Positions 9,280 through 18,836 of a stretch of 64,000 nt of DNA are shown piece by piece (positions within the stretch are counted from its first letter, which is position 1; the number at the start of each line of letters is the position of its first letter). The position numbers were made by a program, and so were the translations under genes. The stretch lies in assembly GCF_004114995.1 (NCBI RefSeq), contig NZ_SDJP01000001.1, positions 62,001 through 126,000 of the forward strand, written 5' to 3'. Below the pieces are notes generated by a model. The model worked only from the letters and a program-made list of their open reading frames with translations. It was not told the origin of the DNA and searched no databases. Source of the DNA: Halorubrum amylolyticum. GTDB taxonomy: Archaea; Halobacteriota; Halobacteria; Halobacteriales; Haloferacaceae.

Positions 9280-10149
9280 CTACAGGAACTCCTCGACGTG
9301 GTCGGCGACCTCTTCGGGGGTGTCGCCGACGGGGACGCCCGCGTCGTTGAGCGCGTCGATCTTCGACTGCGCGGTGCCCGTGCCGGAGCCAGAGACGATG
9401 GCGCCCGCGTGGCCCATGCGCTTGCCCGGCGGCGCGGTGCGGCCGGCGATGAAGCCGGCGACCGGCGTGTCCATGTTCTCGCCGATGAAGCGGGCGGCCT
9501 GCTCCTCGTCTTCGCCGCCGATCTCGCCGCACATCACGACCGCGTCGGTGTCGGGGTCGCTCTCGAACGCGTCGAGGGCGTCGATGAAGGAGGTGCCGAT
9601 GATCGGGTCGCCGCCGATGCCGATGGCGGTCGACTGGCCGAGCCCGCGCTCGGTGAGGTTATCGACGACCTGGTAGGTGAGGGTGCCGGAGCGGGAGACG
9701 AGCCCGACGTTGCCGTCCGAGAAGATGTTGCCGGGGAGGATACCGAGCTTCGCCTCGCCGGGCGTGATGATGCCCGGACAGTTCGGGCCGATGAGGCGGG
9801 TGTCGGTCTCCGAAAGGCGCTTGTTCACCTTCGCCATGTCCTGCGTCGGAATTCCTTCGGTGATCGCGACCGCCAGATCGAGGTCCGTGTCGAGCGACTC
9901 GAAGACCGCGTCGGCGGCGAACGCCGGCGGCACGAAGATCACGGAGGCGTCCGCGTTCTCCGCCTCCACGGCCTCGTCGACGGTGTCGTAGACGGGGACG
10001 CCGTCGACCTCCTGGCCGCCCTTGCCGGGCACCGCGCCGGCGACGACGTTGGTGCCGTACTCGATCATCTGCCCGGCGTGGAACTTCCCTTCCCCGCCGG
10101 TGATACCCTGTACAACCACTCTGGTGTCGTCGTCGACGAAAATGCTCAT
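9280..10149 (-). CDS. sucD: Succinate--CoA ligase, alpha subunit
   Basis: The 289-residue CoA-binding/ligase subunit begins [20 protein letters not shown]. It has the CoA-binding Rossmann fold at the N-terminus and the active-site histidine region [18 protein letters not shown] near residues 240-255, the phosphorylated His in the family mechanism. With SucC it interconverts succinyl-CoA and succinate with substrate-level ATP/GTP formation in the TCA cycle. Its ATG overlaps the sucC stop by 4 nt (ATGA), so the two are co-translated in the usual archaeal order sucC-sucD. Confidence 0.97.
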   Translation of the reverse strand: MSIFVDDDTRVVVQGITGGEGKFHAGQMIEYGTNVVAGAVPGKGGQEVDGVPVYDTVDEAVEAENADASVIFVPPAFAADAVFESLDTDLDLAVAITEGIPTQDMAKVNKRLSETDTRLIGPNCPGIITPGEAKLGILPGNIFSDGNVGLVSRSGTLTYQVVDNLTERGLGQSTAIGIGGDPIIGTSFIDALDAFESDPDTDAVVMCGEIGGEDEEQAARFIGENMDTPVAGFIAGRTAPPGKRMGHAGAIVSGSGTGTAQSKIDALNDAGVPVGDTPEEVADHVEEFL

Positions 10150-11291
10150 TGGGCCACCTCCTCGGCGTTTTTCACCGCACGCTGGACCGCGTCCTCCAGC
10201 GTCTTCTCGACCTCGACGAGGTCGGTGTTCAGGATCTCCATCCCCTCCTCGGCGTTCGTGCCGGCGAGCCGGACGACCACCTTCTTGGGGATCTCGTCGA
10301 ACTGCCCTAAGGCCTCGTTGATCCCCTTGGCGACCTCGTCGCCGCGGGTGATCCCGCCGAAGATGTTGAACACGACCGCGTCGACGTTGTCGTCGGAGAA
10401 CACCATATCGAGCGCCTGCGTGACGCGCTCCGCCTTCGCGCCGCCGCCGATGTCGAGGAAGTTCGCGGGCGCGCCGCCGTAGTAGTCGACCAGGTCGAGC
10501 GTCGTCATCACGAGGCCGGCGCCGTTGCCGATGATGCCGACGTTACCCGACAGGCGGACGTAGTCGAAGCCGTACTCGCCGGCCTTCCGCTCTAAGTCGT
10601 CCTCGTAGGACTCCTCGGCCATCTCGGCGAGGTCGGGCTGGCGGAACAGCGCGTCCTCGTCGATGTTCATCACGGCGTCGGCGGCGATCACGTCGCGGTC
10701 GCCCGTGATCATGACGGGGTTGACCTCGATCTCCGAGGCGTCGTTCTCCTCGTACAGGTCGTACAGCGTCGTGAGGATCGAGGCCACGTCGAGCGCCACG
10801 TCGGCGTCGACGCCGGCCTCGTAGACGACCTTCCGGGCCTGATACGGGTGGAGCCCGAACGCGGGATCGACGTGCTCGCGGGCGATCGCGTCGGGGGTCT
10901 CCTCGGCGACCTCCTCGATGTTCACGCCGCCTTCGGTCGAGACCATCAGGACCGGTTTGCCCTCGCCGCGGTCCATCGTGACGCCGACGTACAGCTCGTC
11001 GACGAAGTCGACGCCGGCCTCGACGAGGACCGAGTCGACGGTGTACCCCTTCAGATCCATGCCGAGGATCTCCTCGGCGTACTGCTCGGCCTCCTCGCGG
11101 TCGGTCGCGATCTTGATCCCGCCGGCCTTGCCGCGGCCGCCGACGTGGACCTGCGCCTTGATCGCGGCCGGGTAGCCGATCTCGTCGACCGCGTCGAGCG
11201 CCTCGTCGACGGTCGTCGCGAGCCGGGAGTCCGGGACCGGAATCCCGGCGTCGGCGAAGATAGTCTTCGCTTGATGTTCGTGTAGTTTCAT
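10146..11291 (-). CDS. sucC: Succinate--CoA ligase (ADP-forming), beta subunit
   Basis: 381 residues starting [20 protein letters not shown], the canonical ATP-grasp N-terminus of SucC. The ATP-grasp lysine and glycine loop ([13 protein letters not shown]), the metal-binding [13 protein letters not shown] segment and the [14 protein letters not shown] nucleotide loop are all present. It is the first gene of the sucCD operon and carries the nucleotide- and succinate-binding site. A TATA-like box about 30 nt upstream suggests a leaderless transcript. Confidence 0.97.
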   Translation of the reverse strand: MKLHEHQAKTIFADAGIPVPDSRLATTVDEALDAVDEIGYPAAIKAQVHVGGRGKAGGIKIATDREEAEQYAEEILGMDLKGYTVDSVLVEAGVDFVDELYVGVTMDRGEGKPVLMVSTEGGVNIEEVAEETPDAIAREHVDPAFGLHPYQARKVVYEAGVDADVALDVASILTTLYDLYEENDASEIEVNPVMITGDRDVIAADAVMNIDEDALFRQPDLAEMAEESYEDDLERKAGEYGFDYVRLSGNVGIIGNGAGLVMTTLDLVDYYGGAPANFLDIGGGAKAERVTQALDMVFSDDNVDAVVFNIFGGITRGDEVAKGINEALGQFDEIPKKVVVRLAGTNAEEGMEILNTDLVEVEKTLEDAVQRAVKNAEEVAQ

Positions 11292-11316
11292 CCGTTTGCA
11301 AACCGGACCGACTGCG

Positions 11317-11326
11317 GCTTAAATGG
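11317..11326 (-). promoter_or_regulatory. TATA-like box of sucCD
   Basis: On the minus strand this reads ccatttaagc, centred about 30 nt before the sucC ATG at 11291. That spacing fits an archaeal TATA box with a leaderless transcript. Confidence 0.4.
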
Positions 11327-11436
11327 TGCCGATCCGGCGCGAATCGCGTCCCGCGGCGCCGGCACGGGACGCGGGGTCTCCGGCGCTCTCGGCGCTCCCA
11401 GTTCGGTCGTCGCCCCGGTTCGCCCCTCGCCGGCCC

Positions 11437-12846
11437 TCAGTCGTCGTCGCCGAGGATGACGCGATGGGTCATCGCCTCGGGATCGAGCACGTCGTCGGCT
11501 TCCTCCTCGGTGAGGTAGCCGGCGTCGACCGCGGCCTCGCGCACGCTTTTGCCCTCCTTCAGCGCCGTCTTCGCGACCTTCGAGGCCTTGTCGTAGCCGA
11601 TCGCGGGGTTGAGTGCGGTCGCGAGCGCCATCGACTGCTCGACGCGCGTCTCGCAGTGCTCCTCGTTGGCCTCGAGCTTCGCGACGAAGCGCTCGCCGAA
11701 CGTCGCCGCGACGTTCGAGAGTAGCTCCGCGGACTCGAGGAAGTTGTGGGCGATGACGGGTTTATAGAGGTTCAGGTCGATCTCGCCGCGGGCGGCGCCG
11801 GCGGAGACCGCGGCGTCGTTGCCGACGACCTGCTTGTGGACTTGGTTGACCGACTCCGCGACGACCGGGTTGATCTTCCCGGGCATGATCGACGAGCCGG
11901 GCTGGTTCTCGGGCTGTTCGACCTCGCCGAGGCCGTTTCGGGGACCGGAAGCCAACAGTCGCAGGTCGTTGGCCATCTTGTTGAGGCTGCCGGCGATCGT
12001 GCGGAGCGCGCCGTGAGCCTCGCTCATGGCGTCGTGGGCGGCCTGCGCCTCGAAGTGGTTGTCGGCCTCGCGGAACGTGGTGTTCGTCTCGTCGGAGATG
12101 TACTCGGCGGCGAGATCCGGGAACTCGGGGTGCGTGTTGAGCCCCGTGCCGACCGCGGTGCCGCCCAGCGCGAGCTCGCGGAGGTTCGACTGGACGGTCT
12201 CGGCGCGCTCGATGCCCTTCGCGACCTGCGTCCGGTAGCCGCTGAACTCCTGTCCGAGCCGGATCGGGGTGGCGTCCTGCAGGTGCGTCCGGCCGGTCTT
12301 GACGACGCCGTCGAACGCGGTCTCCTTGGCTTCGAGTTCGGCGTGGAGCGTTTCGAGCGCGGGCACGAGGTCCTTCTCGACGGCTTCGAGGGAGGCGACG
12401 TGCATCGCGGTCGGGATCACGTCGTTTGACGACTGCCCGTAGTTGACGTGGTCGTTGGGGTGGACGACGCGGTCGCCGATCTCGGCGCCGACGAGTTCGG
12501 CGGCGCGGTTGGCGATGACTTCGTTGGCGTTCATGTTCGATGAGGTGCCGGAGCCGGTCTGGAACACGTCGACGGGGAACTGGTCGTCGTGGTCGCCGGC
12601 GATGACCTCGTCGGCGGCGGCGACGATGGCGTCTGCGGTGTCGTCGTCGATGAGGCCCAGATCACGGTTGGCCTGCGCGGCCGCCTTCTTGACGACGCCG
12701 AGCGCGCGGATGAACCGGCGGCTCATCGGAATCCCCGAAACGGGGAAGTTCTCGACGGCGCGCTGGGTCTGTGCCCCCCAGTAGGCGTCCGCCGGCACCT
12801 GCATCTCCCCGAGGCTGTCCTCCTCCGTGCGGTAGTCATCACCCAT
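11437..12846 (-). CDS. fumC: Fumarate hydratase, class II
   Basis: Class II (iron-independent) fumarase of 469 residues. It catalyses reversible hydration of fumarate to malate in the TCA cycle, next to sucCD. It has the three signature blocks of the aspartase/fumarase superfamily: TGSGTSSNMNANEV, HPNDHVNYGQSSNDVIP, and the catalytic GSSIMPGKINPV loop (about residues 318-330) with its mobile serine. The start is the ATG at 12846 (MGDDYRTEEDSLG). The frame continues upstream without resembling protein. A closely related class II lyase such as aspartase is possible but less likely, given the high similarity pattern and the TCA context. Confidence 0.95.
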   Translation of the reverse strand: MGDDYRTEEDSLGEMQVPADAYWGAQTQRAVENFPVSGIPMSRRFIRALGVVKKAAAQANRDLGLIDDDTADAIVAAADEVIAGDHDDQFPVDVFQTGSGTSSNMNANEVIANRAAELVGAEIGDRVVHPNDHVNYGQSSNDVIPTAMHVASLEAVEKDLVPALETLHAELEAKETAFDGVVKTGRTHLQDATPIRLGQEFSGYRTQVAKGIERAETVQSNLRELALGGTAVGTGLNTHPEFPDLAAEYISDETNTTFREADNHFEAQAAHDAMSEAHGALRTIAGSLNKMANDLRLLASGPRNGLGEVEQPENQPGSSIMPGKINPVVAESVNQVHKQVVGNDAAVSAGAARGEIDLNLYKPVIAHNFLESAELLSNVAATFGERFVAKLEANEEHCETRVEQSMALATALNPAIGYDKASKVAKTALKEGKSVREAAVDAGYLTEEEADDVLDPEAMTHRVILGDDD

Positions 12847-12942
12847 GCGTGCGCGTTCCCGCGAGACCGGGTAAAAGCTACTGGAAGCGGCCACGGTTCC
12901 CGCGCCGCGGGAAGCCGGTTTGGCACGCACGCGTTCCTCAGC

Positions 12943-12987
12943 CGAACGCGACTCGCTCGAACGCGACTCACTCGAACGCGACTCACT
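12943..12987. repeat. 15-bp tandem repeat, 3 copies, at a stop codon
   Basis: Three copies of a 15-bp unit (cgaacgcgactcact and one variant ending cgct) run from 12943 to 12987. The last copy covers the stop codon of the minus-strand gene ending at 12983. Read on that strand the repeat is GTCGCGTTCGAGTGA, so each unit carries a copy of the gene's final bases and its TGA. Confidence 0.85.
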
Positions 12988-13441
12988 CGAACACGAACGC
13001 CAGCGTCATCAGCGCGCCGTTGATCCCGAGCGTCCCGGTCACGAGCAGCCCGAGCGGCGGCTCCTCGCCGGGGTGGGTCACCAGCAGCGCGAAGGAGCCG
13101 ACGCCGACCGCCGCGAGCCCGACGGTCAGGACGACCTCGGACCAACGGTTCCAAGAGTCGTCGAGCGCGGGCTCGATCCGGGCGAGCCACCAGTCGGGGT
13201 CGTCGTCGGGGAGGCTGTCGGCGGTCGTACCCCCGTCCGCGGCCGGTCCGCGTCCGAGCAGTTCGAGCACCGCCGACCGACCACCGGCGGCCAGCAGCGT
13301 CCCGACCGCGACGACGGCGAGGCCGGCGAGGACCCTCGGCGGCGCGGCACGAGCGTAGAGGGCGCCTCCCAGCGCGACGAACGCCAGTGCGGAGACTCCC
13401 GAGAGGATGCCGCGGAGGGCGCATCGGAGGGGTGAGGGCAT
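12983..13441 (-). CDS. Hypothetical four-span membrane protein, 152 aa
   Basis: A small integral membrane protein with hydrophobic segments at roughly residues 12-31, 38-55, 98-119 and 128-150. A polar, acidic loop containing DDDPDWWLARIEPALDDSW lies between spans 2 and 3. It starts at the ATG at 13441 (MPSPLRCALRGIL). An open frame upstream of that is arginine-rich and antisense to the BolA gene. I do not recognise the family. The gene lies 38 nt downstream of bolA on the same strand and may be co-transcribed. Confidence 0.75.
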   Translation of the reverse strand: MPSPLRCALRGILSGVSALAFVALGGALYARAAPPRVLAGLAVVAVGTLLAAGGRSAVLELLGRGPAADGGTTADSLPDDDPDWWLARIEPALDDSWNRWSEVVLTVGLAAVGVGSFALLVTHPGEEPPLGLLVTGTLGINGALMTLAFVFE

Positions 13442-13479
13442 GGTCAGGCGGGGCGGTGGTGCGGATCGACCTCGGGTCG

Positions 13480-13803
13480 TTACGCCTCGTCGACCGGGAA
13501 CAGCCCCGCCTCGCGGAGTTCGTCGTCGAGCGTCCCGTCGCCGTGTTCCGCGTACGCCTCGGGGGTGTACGTCTTGATCTCTAAGGCGTGGACCGACCGG
13601 GTCATGTGGTCGCCGACGGCGTCGTACACGCGCTGGTGCTGGTCGACGAGCGACTCCCCTTCGAAGGCGGGCGAAACGACCCACGCCGCGAAGTGGGCGT
13701 CCTCGTCCTCGTCGTCGTGGACGCGGGGGGTCGTCACGCGGGCGACGGCGTCGGGGACGCCGGCCTCGATGAGGTCGGCGATCTCGGCGGGATCGATGGT
13801 CAT
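13480..13803 (-). CDS. BolA/IbaG family protein
   Basis: A 107-residue BolA-fold protein. The diagnostic core is present: HFAAWVVSPAFEGESLVDQH, then RVYDAVGDHM and VHALEIKTYTPEAY. BolA proteins work with monothiol glutaredoxins in Fe-S cluster trafficking or act as stress regulators. The conserved His residues (HFAAW, DQHQR, VHAL) that could ligate a cluster are there. It starts at the ATG at 13803 (MTIDPAEIADLIEAGVPDA). The longer open frame back to 14043 is not coding in character. Confidence 0.9.
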   Translation of the reverse strand: MTIDPAEIADLIEAGVPDAVARVTTPRVHDDEDEDAHFAAWVVSPAFEGESLVDQHQRVYDAVGDHMTRSVHALEIKTYTPEAYAEHGDGTLDDELREAGLFPVDEA

Positions 13804-14095
13804 ACGTCTCGTCGGAGCCCACTCGTCAAAAATCGACCGCCTCGCGGATCTCATTCTCGACCGCCTCGCTGACCGCATCCCGACCTCCCGCCGACGGCTC
13901 CGTCTCTGGAACGCCCTTGCCGTCGCCCCGATCAGGTGAAAGCGAACATGCACCACCGAACGCTCGGCGACGTCGGCGCGGTCGAGGCCGACCGCGAGGC
14001 CGTCGCGGACGTGTACGACGAGTTCGTCCGCGAGCACGTCCACCAGCGCTGGTGAGGCCGGGGAGCGCGGACGCGCCGCGGCGGCGGGTCGGCGC
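13804..14095. other. Intergenic region with only a weak micro-ORF
   Basis: A 292-bp spacer between the start of the bolA gene and the stop of the FAD/Fe-S dehydrogenase gene. It contains one short plus-strand reading frame (listed separately) and no obvious promoter, repeat or RNA gene. Confidence 0.4.
13948..14055 (+). CDS. Possible 35-residue peptide or gene fragment
   Basis: The frame reads MHHRTLGDVGAVEADREAVA, then DVYDEFVREHVHQRW and TGA. The composition (acidic, with a tidy amphipathic helix and codons ending in C or G) looks protein-like. It could be a real micro-protein or the 3' remnant of a lost gene, because no upstream coding continuation is visible. No function can be proposed. 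Confidence 0.25.
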   Translation: MHHRTLGDVGAVEADREAVADVYDEFVREHVHQRW

Positions 14096-17000
14096 TCACT
14101 CGTCGAGCGCCTCGGCCACCTTCTCGATCGGGTGCGGCGGCGTCGTCCCGCCCTCTCGGTCTCCGAGCTGCGACCGACAGGAGGCGCCGGGGGCGGTCGC
14201 GACCTCCCCGTCGCTCGCGTCGACCTGATCGAAGAGAATCTCGCCGATCGCCTGCGAGAGGTCGTAGTGCTCGGCCTCGTAGCCGAACGAACCCGCCATC
14301 CCGCAACAGGAGGAGTCGAGCGGGTCGACCCCGTACCCCGCGCGCCGGAGCACGCCGACCGCGTGGTGGTCCCGGTTCGTCGCCTTCTGGTTGCAGTGAC
14401 CGTGGTAGGTCAGCGACTCGGCGGGCGCGTCGAACGCCAGCCGCTCGTCGATCCGGCCGGCGTCGAGGTACTCCAAGGCCCCGTACGCGGCCGCGGAGAC
14501 GGCCTCGACGTCGTCACCGTCGAGCAGGTCGAGGTACTCGTCCTGGAACATCACCGCGTCAGAGGGCTCGACGAAGAGGACCGACTGCCCCTCTCGGACG
14601 CGGGGCGCGAGCGCCGCGACGTTGGCGGCGGCGCGCTCGCGGGCGGCGTCGAGAAACCCCGTCGAGAACGCGGCCCGCCCCGAGGGCGCGAGGTCGTCGG
14701 GGACCTCGACGCGGACGTCCGCGGCCTCAAGCACCGCGACCGCCGCCTTGCCGGCCGCGGGGTAGCTGTAGTTCGTGTAGGTGTCCGGGAACAGCGCGAC
14801 CGTGTCGACCGCCGCCGCCGGGGAGACGGTCGAGCCGCCCCGCCGCTCGAACCACGCTTCGAAGCTCTCGGACCGGAACGTCGGCAGGGCGCGCTCGGGC
14901 GCGATCCCGGCGACCGCGCCCATCACCGCGCGGGCGCCGGGGAGCTTCGGCGCGGCGTTCGAGAGCGGCGCGAGCCTGCTCGCGATTCCGGAGAGGCGGT
15001 CGATGTCGCGGAAGAGCCGCTCGCGGAGCCCGGCCCCCTCCTCCTCGTGGTGTTCGTGTTTCACCTCGGCCTTCAGCTTCGCGAGGTCGACGCCGGTCGG
15101 ACAGTCGCTCTGACACCCCTTACAGCCGACGCACAGGTCGAGTACCTCCTCCTGGAACCGGTCGGAGTGGATCTCGCCGTCGTCGAGTTCGCCGCTGATC
15201 GCGGCCCGGAGCATGTTCGCCCGGCCGCGGGTCGACTGGATCTCCTCGCCGGAGGCGCGGTACGTGGGACACATCACGCCCGAGTCGGTCTCCCGGCAGG
15301 TGCCGCAGCCGTTACACAGCTCGACGAGGTGCGAGAACCCACCCTCGTCGTCGAAGTCGAGTGTCGTCTGCGGCTCGATCGACTGGTAGGCGGGACCGTA
15401 CCGGAGGTGCTCGCGCATGTCCGTGTCGGCGGCGGTGTCGGGGTAGCCGCGCTCCGCGGCCGCGTCGCCGTCGACGTAGACGACCTTCCCGGGGTTCATG
15501 CGCCAGTCGGGGTCGAACGCCGACTTGAGCTGTTGGAAGGCGCTCCACAGCTCCTCGCCGTACATCTTCGGGTTGAACTCCGTGCGCGCCAGCCCGTCGC
15601 CGTGCTCCCCGGAGAAGGCGCCGTGGTGCTCGACGACGAGGTCGGTGACGTCGTCGGCGATCGAGTGCATCTTCTCGACGCCCTCCGACTCCTTCAGCGA
15701 GAGGATCGGCCGGATGTGGAGCGTCCCGCTCCCGGCGTGCGCGAAGTACGCCGCCGAGGTGTTGTGGTCCTCCAACACCGCCTCGAACTCGCCGACGTAC
15801 TCGGCCAGCTCCTCGGGAGGCACCGACGCGTCCTCGATGAACGGGTACGGCTTCGGGTCGCCCTCCATGCTCATCAAAAGCGGGATCGCCGCCTTCCGGA
15901 GGTTCCAGAGATCGGCCTGATCCGCGGCGCTGTACGCCTCCAGCGCCTCGAAGGCGTCGCCCTCCTCGACGAAGTGGGCGGTGGCGTCCGCGATCGCGGC
16001 CTCGAAGTCGTCGACCAGCTCGGAGTCCCACTCCAGCATGAGCGCGGCGGTCGCGCGGTCCGGGATCGGCTCGGCGTACTCCGCGAACTCCGGCGACCCC
16101 GCCGCGAGCGCGAACACCTCGTCGTCCATCAGCTCGACCGCGCTCACCGGGAACGAGAGGGCCTCCGGCACCGCGCGCATCGCGTCGTCGAGCGCGTCGA
16201 ACGCGAAGAGCGCCAGCGCGGTCTCCTCGGGGCGGGTGACCAGCGAGACGGTCGCCTCGACGACCGCGCCGAGGGTCCCCTCCGCGCCGACGAACAGCTT
16301 CGAGAGGTTGATCACCCGCTTCCCGTCGTCGTTCTCGTAGACGACTTTGTGGAGGTTGTAGCCGGAGACGGACCGCTTGAGTGTCGGGTACCGCTCCGCG
16401 ATCTCCGCCTCGTGGTCCTCGACGAGCCCCCGGACCGTCTCGTACAGCGCGGCCTCGCGTTCGCCGCCCTCCTCACCGGCGACGATCGCCTCGTACTCCG
16501 GTGAGTCGAGGACGACCTCGCGGGTCTCGATGAGGGCACCGTCCGCGAGCACGACCCGCAGTTCCTCCGTGTACGCGTCCGTGATCCCGTACCGGACCGA
16601 GTGCGCGCCGGTGGAGTTGTTGCCGATCCCGCCGCCGACGGTCGCCCGCGCCGAGGAGGCCGGATCGGGCGCGAACTTCAGCCCGTGGTCCGCGAGCCGG
16701 TCGTCGAGGTCGTCCTGCACGACGCCCGGCTGGACGACGGCGCGGCGCTCGTCCGGGTCCACGTCCACGATCGCGTCCATGTGTCGCGAGAAGTCGAGGA
16801 CGACGCAGCCCGGGCCGACGGTCTGGCCGGCCAGCGAGGAGCCCGCGCCGCGCGGCAGCACGGGGACCTCGCGGTCGGCGGCGACCGCCATCGCCGCCCG
16901 AACGTCGTCGGCGTCGGTCGGGTAGACGACGCCGGCGGGCCGCGCCTGATACACGCTCCCGTCGGTGGCGTACAGCACCTGCGCGTACTCGTCGAACTCG

Positions 17001-17218
17001 ACCCCGCCGTCGACGCGCTCGCGGAGGTCGGCGGCGAGAGCCCGGTAGGCGGGCACGTCCGGTCGGTCGTGGCCGAGGGCCGCGGCGGACGGATCGAGCG
17101 CCGAACCGCGCCCGGAACTGTGTGCCGAGTCGCGTACCGGATCCGAGCGCGCCGCCGACTCGTCCGCCGCCGACGCCTCGCGATCCCCGGTACCGTCCGA
17201 CACGGGTTGAGTGCCCAT
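14096..17218 (-). CDS. FAD-linked/Fe-S D-lactate (2-hydroxyacid) dehydrogenase, GlpC fusion
   Basis: A 1040-residue fusion like bacterial YdiJ and the haloarchaeal D-lactate dehydrogenases. After a disordered 50-residue leader comes an FAD_binding_4 domain (about 85-270; VLPRGAGSSLAGQTVGPG). An FAD-oxidase C-terminal domain follows (about 300-560; FAHAGSGTLHIRPI, FSGEHGDGLARTEF). Then come two 4Fe-4S motifs, CNGCGTCRETDSGVMCPTY near 630-650 and CVGCKGCQSDCP near 695-710. Last is a CCG domain (HCNQKATNRDH; SSCCGMAGSFGYE near 969). It should oxidise D-lactate or D-2-hydroxyglutarate and pass electrons to the quinone pool at the membrane. Substrate is not settled by sequence. Start at 17218 (MGTQPVSDGTG); a later ATG would only shorten the disordered leader. 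Confidence 0.92.
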   Translation of the reverse strand: MGTQPVSDGTGDREASAADESAARSDPVRDSAHSSGRGSALDPSAAALGHDRPDVPAYRALAADLRERVDGGVEFDEYAQVLYATDGSVYQARPAGVVYPTDADDVRAAMAVAADREVPVLPRGAGSSLAGQTVGPGCVVLDFSRHMDAIVDVDPDERRAVVQPGVVQDDLDDRLADHGLKFAPDPASSARATVGGGIGNNSTGAHSVRYGITDAYTEELRVVLADGALIETREVVLDSPEYEAIVAGEEGGEREAALYETVRGLVEDHEAEIAERYPTLKRSVSGYNLHKVVYENDDGKRVINLSKLFVGAEGTLGAVVEATVSLVTRPEETALALFAFDALDDAMRAVPEALSFPVSAVELMDDEVFALAAGSPEFAEYAEPIPDRATAALMLEWDSELVDDFEAAIADATAHFVEEGDAFEALEAYSAADQADLWNLRKAAIPLLMSMEGDPKPYPFIEDASVPPEELAEYVGEFEAVLEDHNTSAAYFAHAGSGTLHIRPILSLKESEGVEKMHSIADDVTDLVVEHHGAFSGEHGDGLARTEFNPKMYGEELWSAFQQLKSAFDPDWRMNPGKVVYVDGDAAAERGYPDTAADTDMREHLRYGPAYQSIEPQTTLDFDDEGGFSHLVELCNGCGTCRETDSGVMCPTYRASGEEIQSTRGRANMLRAAISGELDDGEIHSDRFQEEVLDLCVGCKGCQSDCPTGVDLAKLKAEVKHEHHEEEGAGLRERLFRDIDRLSGIASRLAPLSNAAPKLPGARAVMGAVAGIAPERALPTFRSESFEAWFERRGGSTVSPAAAVDTVALFPDTYTNYSYPAAGKAAVAVLEAADVRVEVPDDLAPSGRAAFSTGFLDAARERAAANVAALAPRVREGQSVLFVEPSDAVMFQDEYLDLLDGDDVEAVSAAAYGALEYLDAGRIDERLAFDAPAESLTYHGHCNQKATNRDHHAVGVLRRAGYGVDPLDSSCCGMAGSFGYEAEHYDLSQAIGEILFDQVDASDGEVATAPGASCRSQLGDREGGTTPPHPIEKVAEALDE

Positions 17219-17337
17219 GGAAAGGGTGGGGGGTGTGAGCGGAATAAATCTTTGTGAACGACCATGATAAATACTGCCGGAACCGGGAGCGGCGTGCGGA
17301 AACGCACGGCATATACACCGGAACGAGGACCGGTTCG

Positions 17338-17547
17338 GTAGTCGAATCCGTGAACCGAGAGACCGACTTCGTCGTCCTCGCTCGCGGGCTCGGTCCGGCC
17401 GCCTACGGCGTGTACGCGCTGGCGTGGCGGATCACCCAGCCGTGCTCCCGGCTCGTCACGTTCGGGAGCGTCCCGGCGCGCACCGGCGACCCCCGCGTCT
17501 CACCCTCCCGGTCGGAACGGCGACACTTTATCCGGGCCGGCGCGTAG
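17338..17547 (+). pseudogene. Remnant of a polysaccharide flippase (Wzx/MATE-like)
   Basis: In one frame this spacer encodes ETDFVVLARGLGPAAYG followed by VYALAWRITQPCSRLVTFGS and VPA. The 'arGLGPaaYGvYALaWrI' pattern is the N-terminal signature of O-antigen/polysaccharide flippases, which run over 400 residues with 12-14 spans. Only about 45 residues of it are present. There is no sensible start before it, and the sequence after VPA decays into non-coding. I read it as a decayed fragment of a lost surface-glycan gene. It could alternatively be a chance resemblance in a short frame. Confidence 0.45.
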
Positions 17548-17554
17548 TGAGCGC

Positions 17555-18451
17555 ATGGAAACGATCGACCGCGGGTCGGCGGGGTCGGCCCGCGTCGCGA
17601 TCGTCGGCGGAATCCACGGCGACGAGCCCGCCGGCGAGCGGATCGTCAGGCGACTCGCCGACGAGCTCGACGAGGAGCGGGACGGGTCCGACGACGGCGG
17701 GGGGATCGTTCGACTGATCGTCGCCAACGAGCCGGCGCTGGCCGCGGAGACGCGCTACACGGACACCGACCTGAACCGCGCGTTTCCGGGCGACGCCGAC
17801 AGCGACGAGTACGAGCGAGCGCTCGCGCCGCGGCTCGCGGCCGAGCTGGATGGGATGGACGCGGTGCTCGCGCTTCACACCTCACACAGCGCGCCGCCGC
17901 CCTTCGCGATCCACAGCGACCTCACGCCGTCAGTTCGCCGGAGCGTGACGGCGATGCCCGTCGACTACGTCGTCGACGCGAGCGGCCTCCGCGGGACGAC
18001 GCTGGACTCCACGGTCCCCCGCACCGTCTCGATCGAGGTCGGCCGACAGGGGAGCGAGGAGGCGGTCGCGTTCGGCTACGGGGCGTGTCTGGCGTTCCTC
18101 CGCGCGCACGGCGCGATCGACGACGAGCCGCCGACGTTCACCGAGACGACGGTCGTCGAGGGCGACGAGGAGGTGCCGAAGGGTGGCGGCGAGCCCGCGG
18201 TCCACTTCGCCAACTTCGAAGAGATTCCCGTCGGGGAGGTGTTCGCCGAGGATGACGTGTACACCCACCGCGTCGAGAAGGAAGGCGTGGTCCCGATCCT
18301 CGCGAGCGAACACGGCTACGAGGAGATATTCGGGATCTACGGGCGGGTAACTGGGACGCTGGAGCCGCCGGCGTCGGCGCGAGGGACGGCGGCGGGAAGC
18401 GATGCGGTCGGAGAAACGGACGGAACAGTCGAGGAAGTCGAGACGGAGTAG
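17555..18451 (+). CDS. Succinylglutamate desuccinylase/aspartoacylase family protein
   Basis: A 298-residue M14-type zinc amidohydrolase. The zinc ligands are visible in GGIHGDEPAGE (H21, E24) and in the ALHTSHS motif near residue 110. The substrate-binding NEP and the TDLNRAFPG motif follow the AstE/AspA pattern, and a C-terminal beta domain follows. Members remove acyl groups from N-acyl amino acids, but the substrate of this haloarchaeal subgroup is not defined by the sequence. The C-terminal 20 residues are a disordered acidic tail. Starts at the ATG at 17555, just after the flippase remnant, and ends 7 nt before the convergent DUF5811-like gene. Confidence 0.85.
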   Translation: METIDRGSAGSARVAIVGGIHGDEPAGERIVRRLADELDEERDGSDDGGGIVRLIVANEPALAAETRYTDTDLNRAFPGDADSDEYERALAPRLAAELDGMDAVLALHTSHSAPPPFAIHSDLTPSVRRSVTAMPVDYVVDASGLRGTTLDSTVPRTVSIEVGRQGSEEAVAFGYGACLAFLRAHGAIDDEPPTFTETTVVEGDEEVPKGGGEPAVHFANFEEIPVGEVFAEDDVYTHRVEKEGVVPILASEHGYEEIFGIYGRVTGTLEPPASARGTAAGSDAVGETDGTVEEVETE

Positions 18452-18458
18452 CCCGGGC

Positions 18459-18836
18459 TCACTTCGCGGTCGGCGTCACGTCGCCGACCGCGTCCATCAC
18501 CTGCATCGCGGCGCTGGCGGCAAGCCCGCGGGCGACCTCGTCGGTGTCGGCGTCGGCGATACCGGCCTCCAGCTCGTCGGGGTCCGGCGTGAACCCGGCC
18601 GAGACCGGGTGGCCCGCGGGCGGATTGACGGCGACGGTCGCCTGCGGCCCGTTGGTGCCGACCGACAGCTCGGAGCCGACGGCGTAGCTGTCCGGGAGAT
18701 ACGATTCGGTTCGCGAGACGATTCCGGCGACCGCGCGCCGGAGGCGCCGTTTCTGGTCCGGAGTGAGGTCGACGGCCGCGGGCTCGCCCGCGTTCGTCAC
18801 ACCCGGTGCCCCGGCGTACGGGTTGTTGCCGTTCAT
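18459..18836 (-). CDS. Conserved haloarchaeal protein (DUF5811-like), 125 aa
   Basis: A small soluble protein that begins MNGNNPYAGAPG and has the motif AAVDLTPDQKRRLRRAVAGI, then an alternating beta segment (SVGTNGPQATVAVNPPAGHP) and a helical C-terminus. The pattern matches a haloarchaea-specific family I recall as DUF5811; the name is from memory. No catalytic motif is visible. I start at the ATG at 18836; an upstream ATG at 18869 would add MSGLRVSNVSS. Confidence 0.7.
   Translation of the reverse strand: MNGNNPYAGAPGVTNAGEPAAVDLTPDQKRRLRRAVAGIVSRTESYLPDSYAVGSELSVGTNGPQATVAVNPPAGHPVSAGFTPDPDELEAGIADADTDEVARGLAASAAMQVMDAVGDVTPTAK

Noticed and set aside
14132..16504. 790-codon plus-strand open frame
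   Set aside because: It is the antisense shadow of the FAD/Fe-S dehydrogenase. Its sequence is low-complexity Arg/Val/Asp/Leu with no domain pattern, as expected from the high-GC complementary strand.
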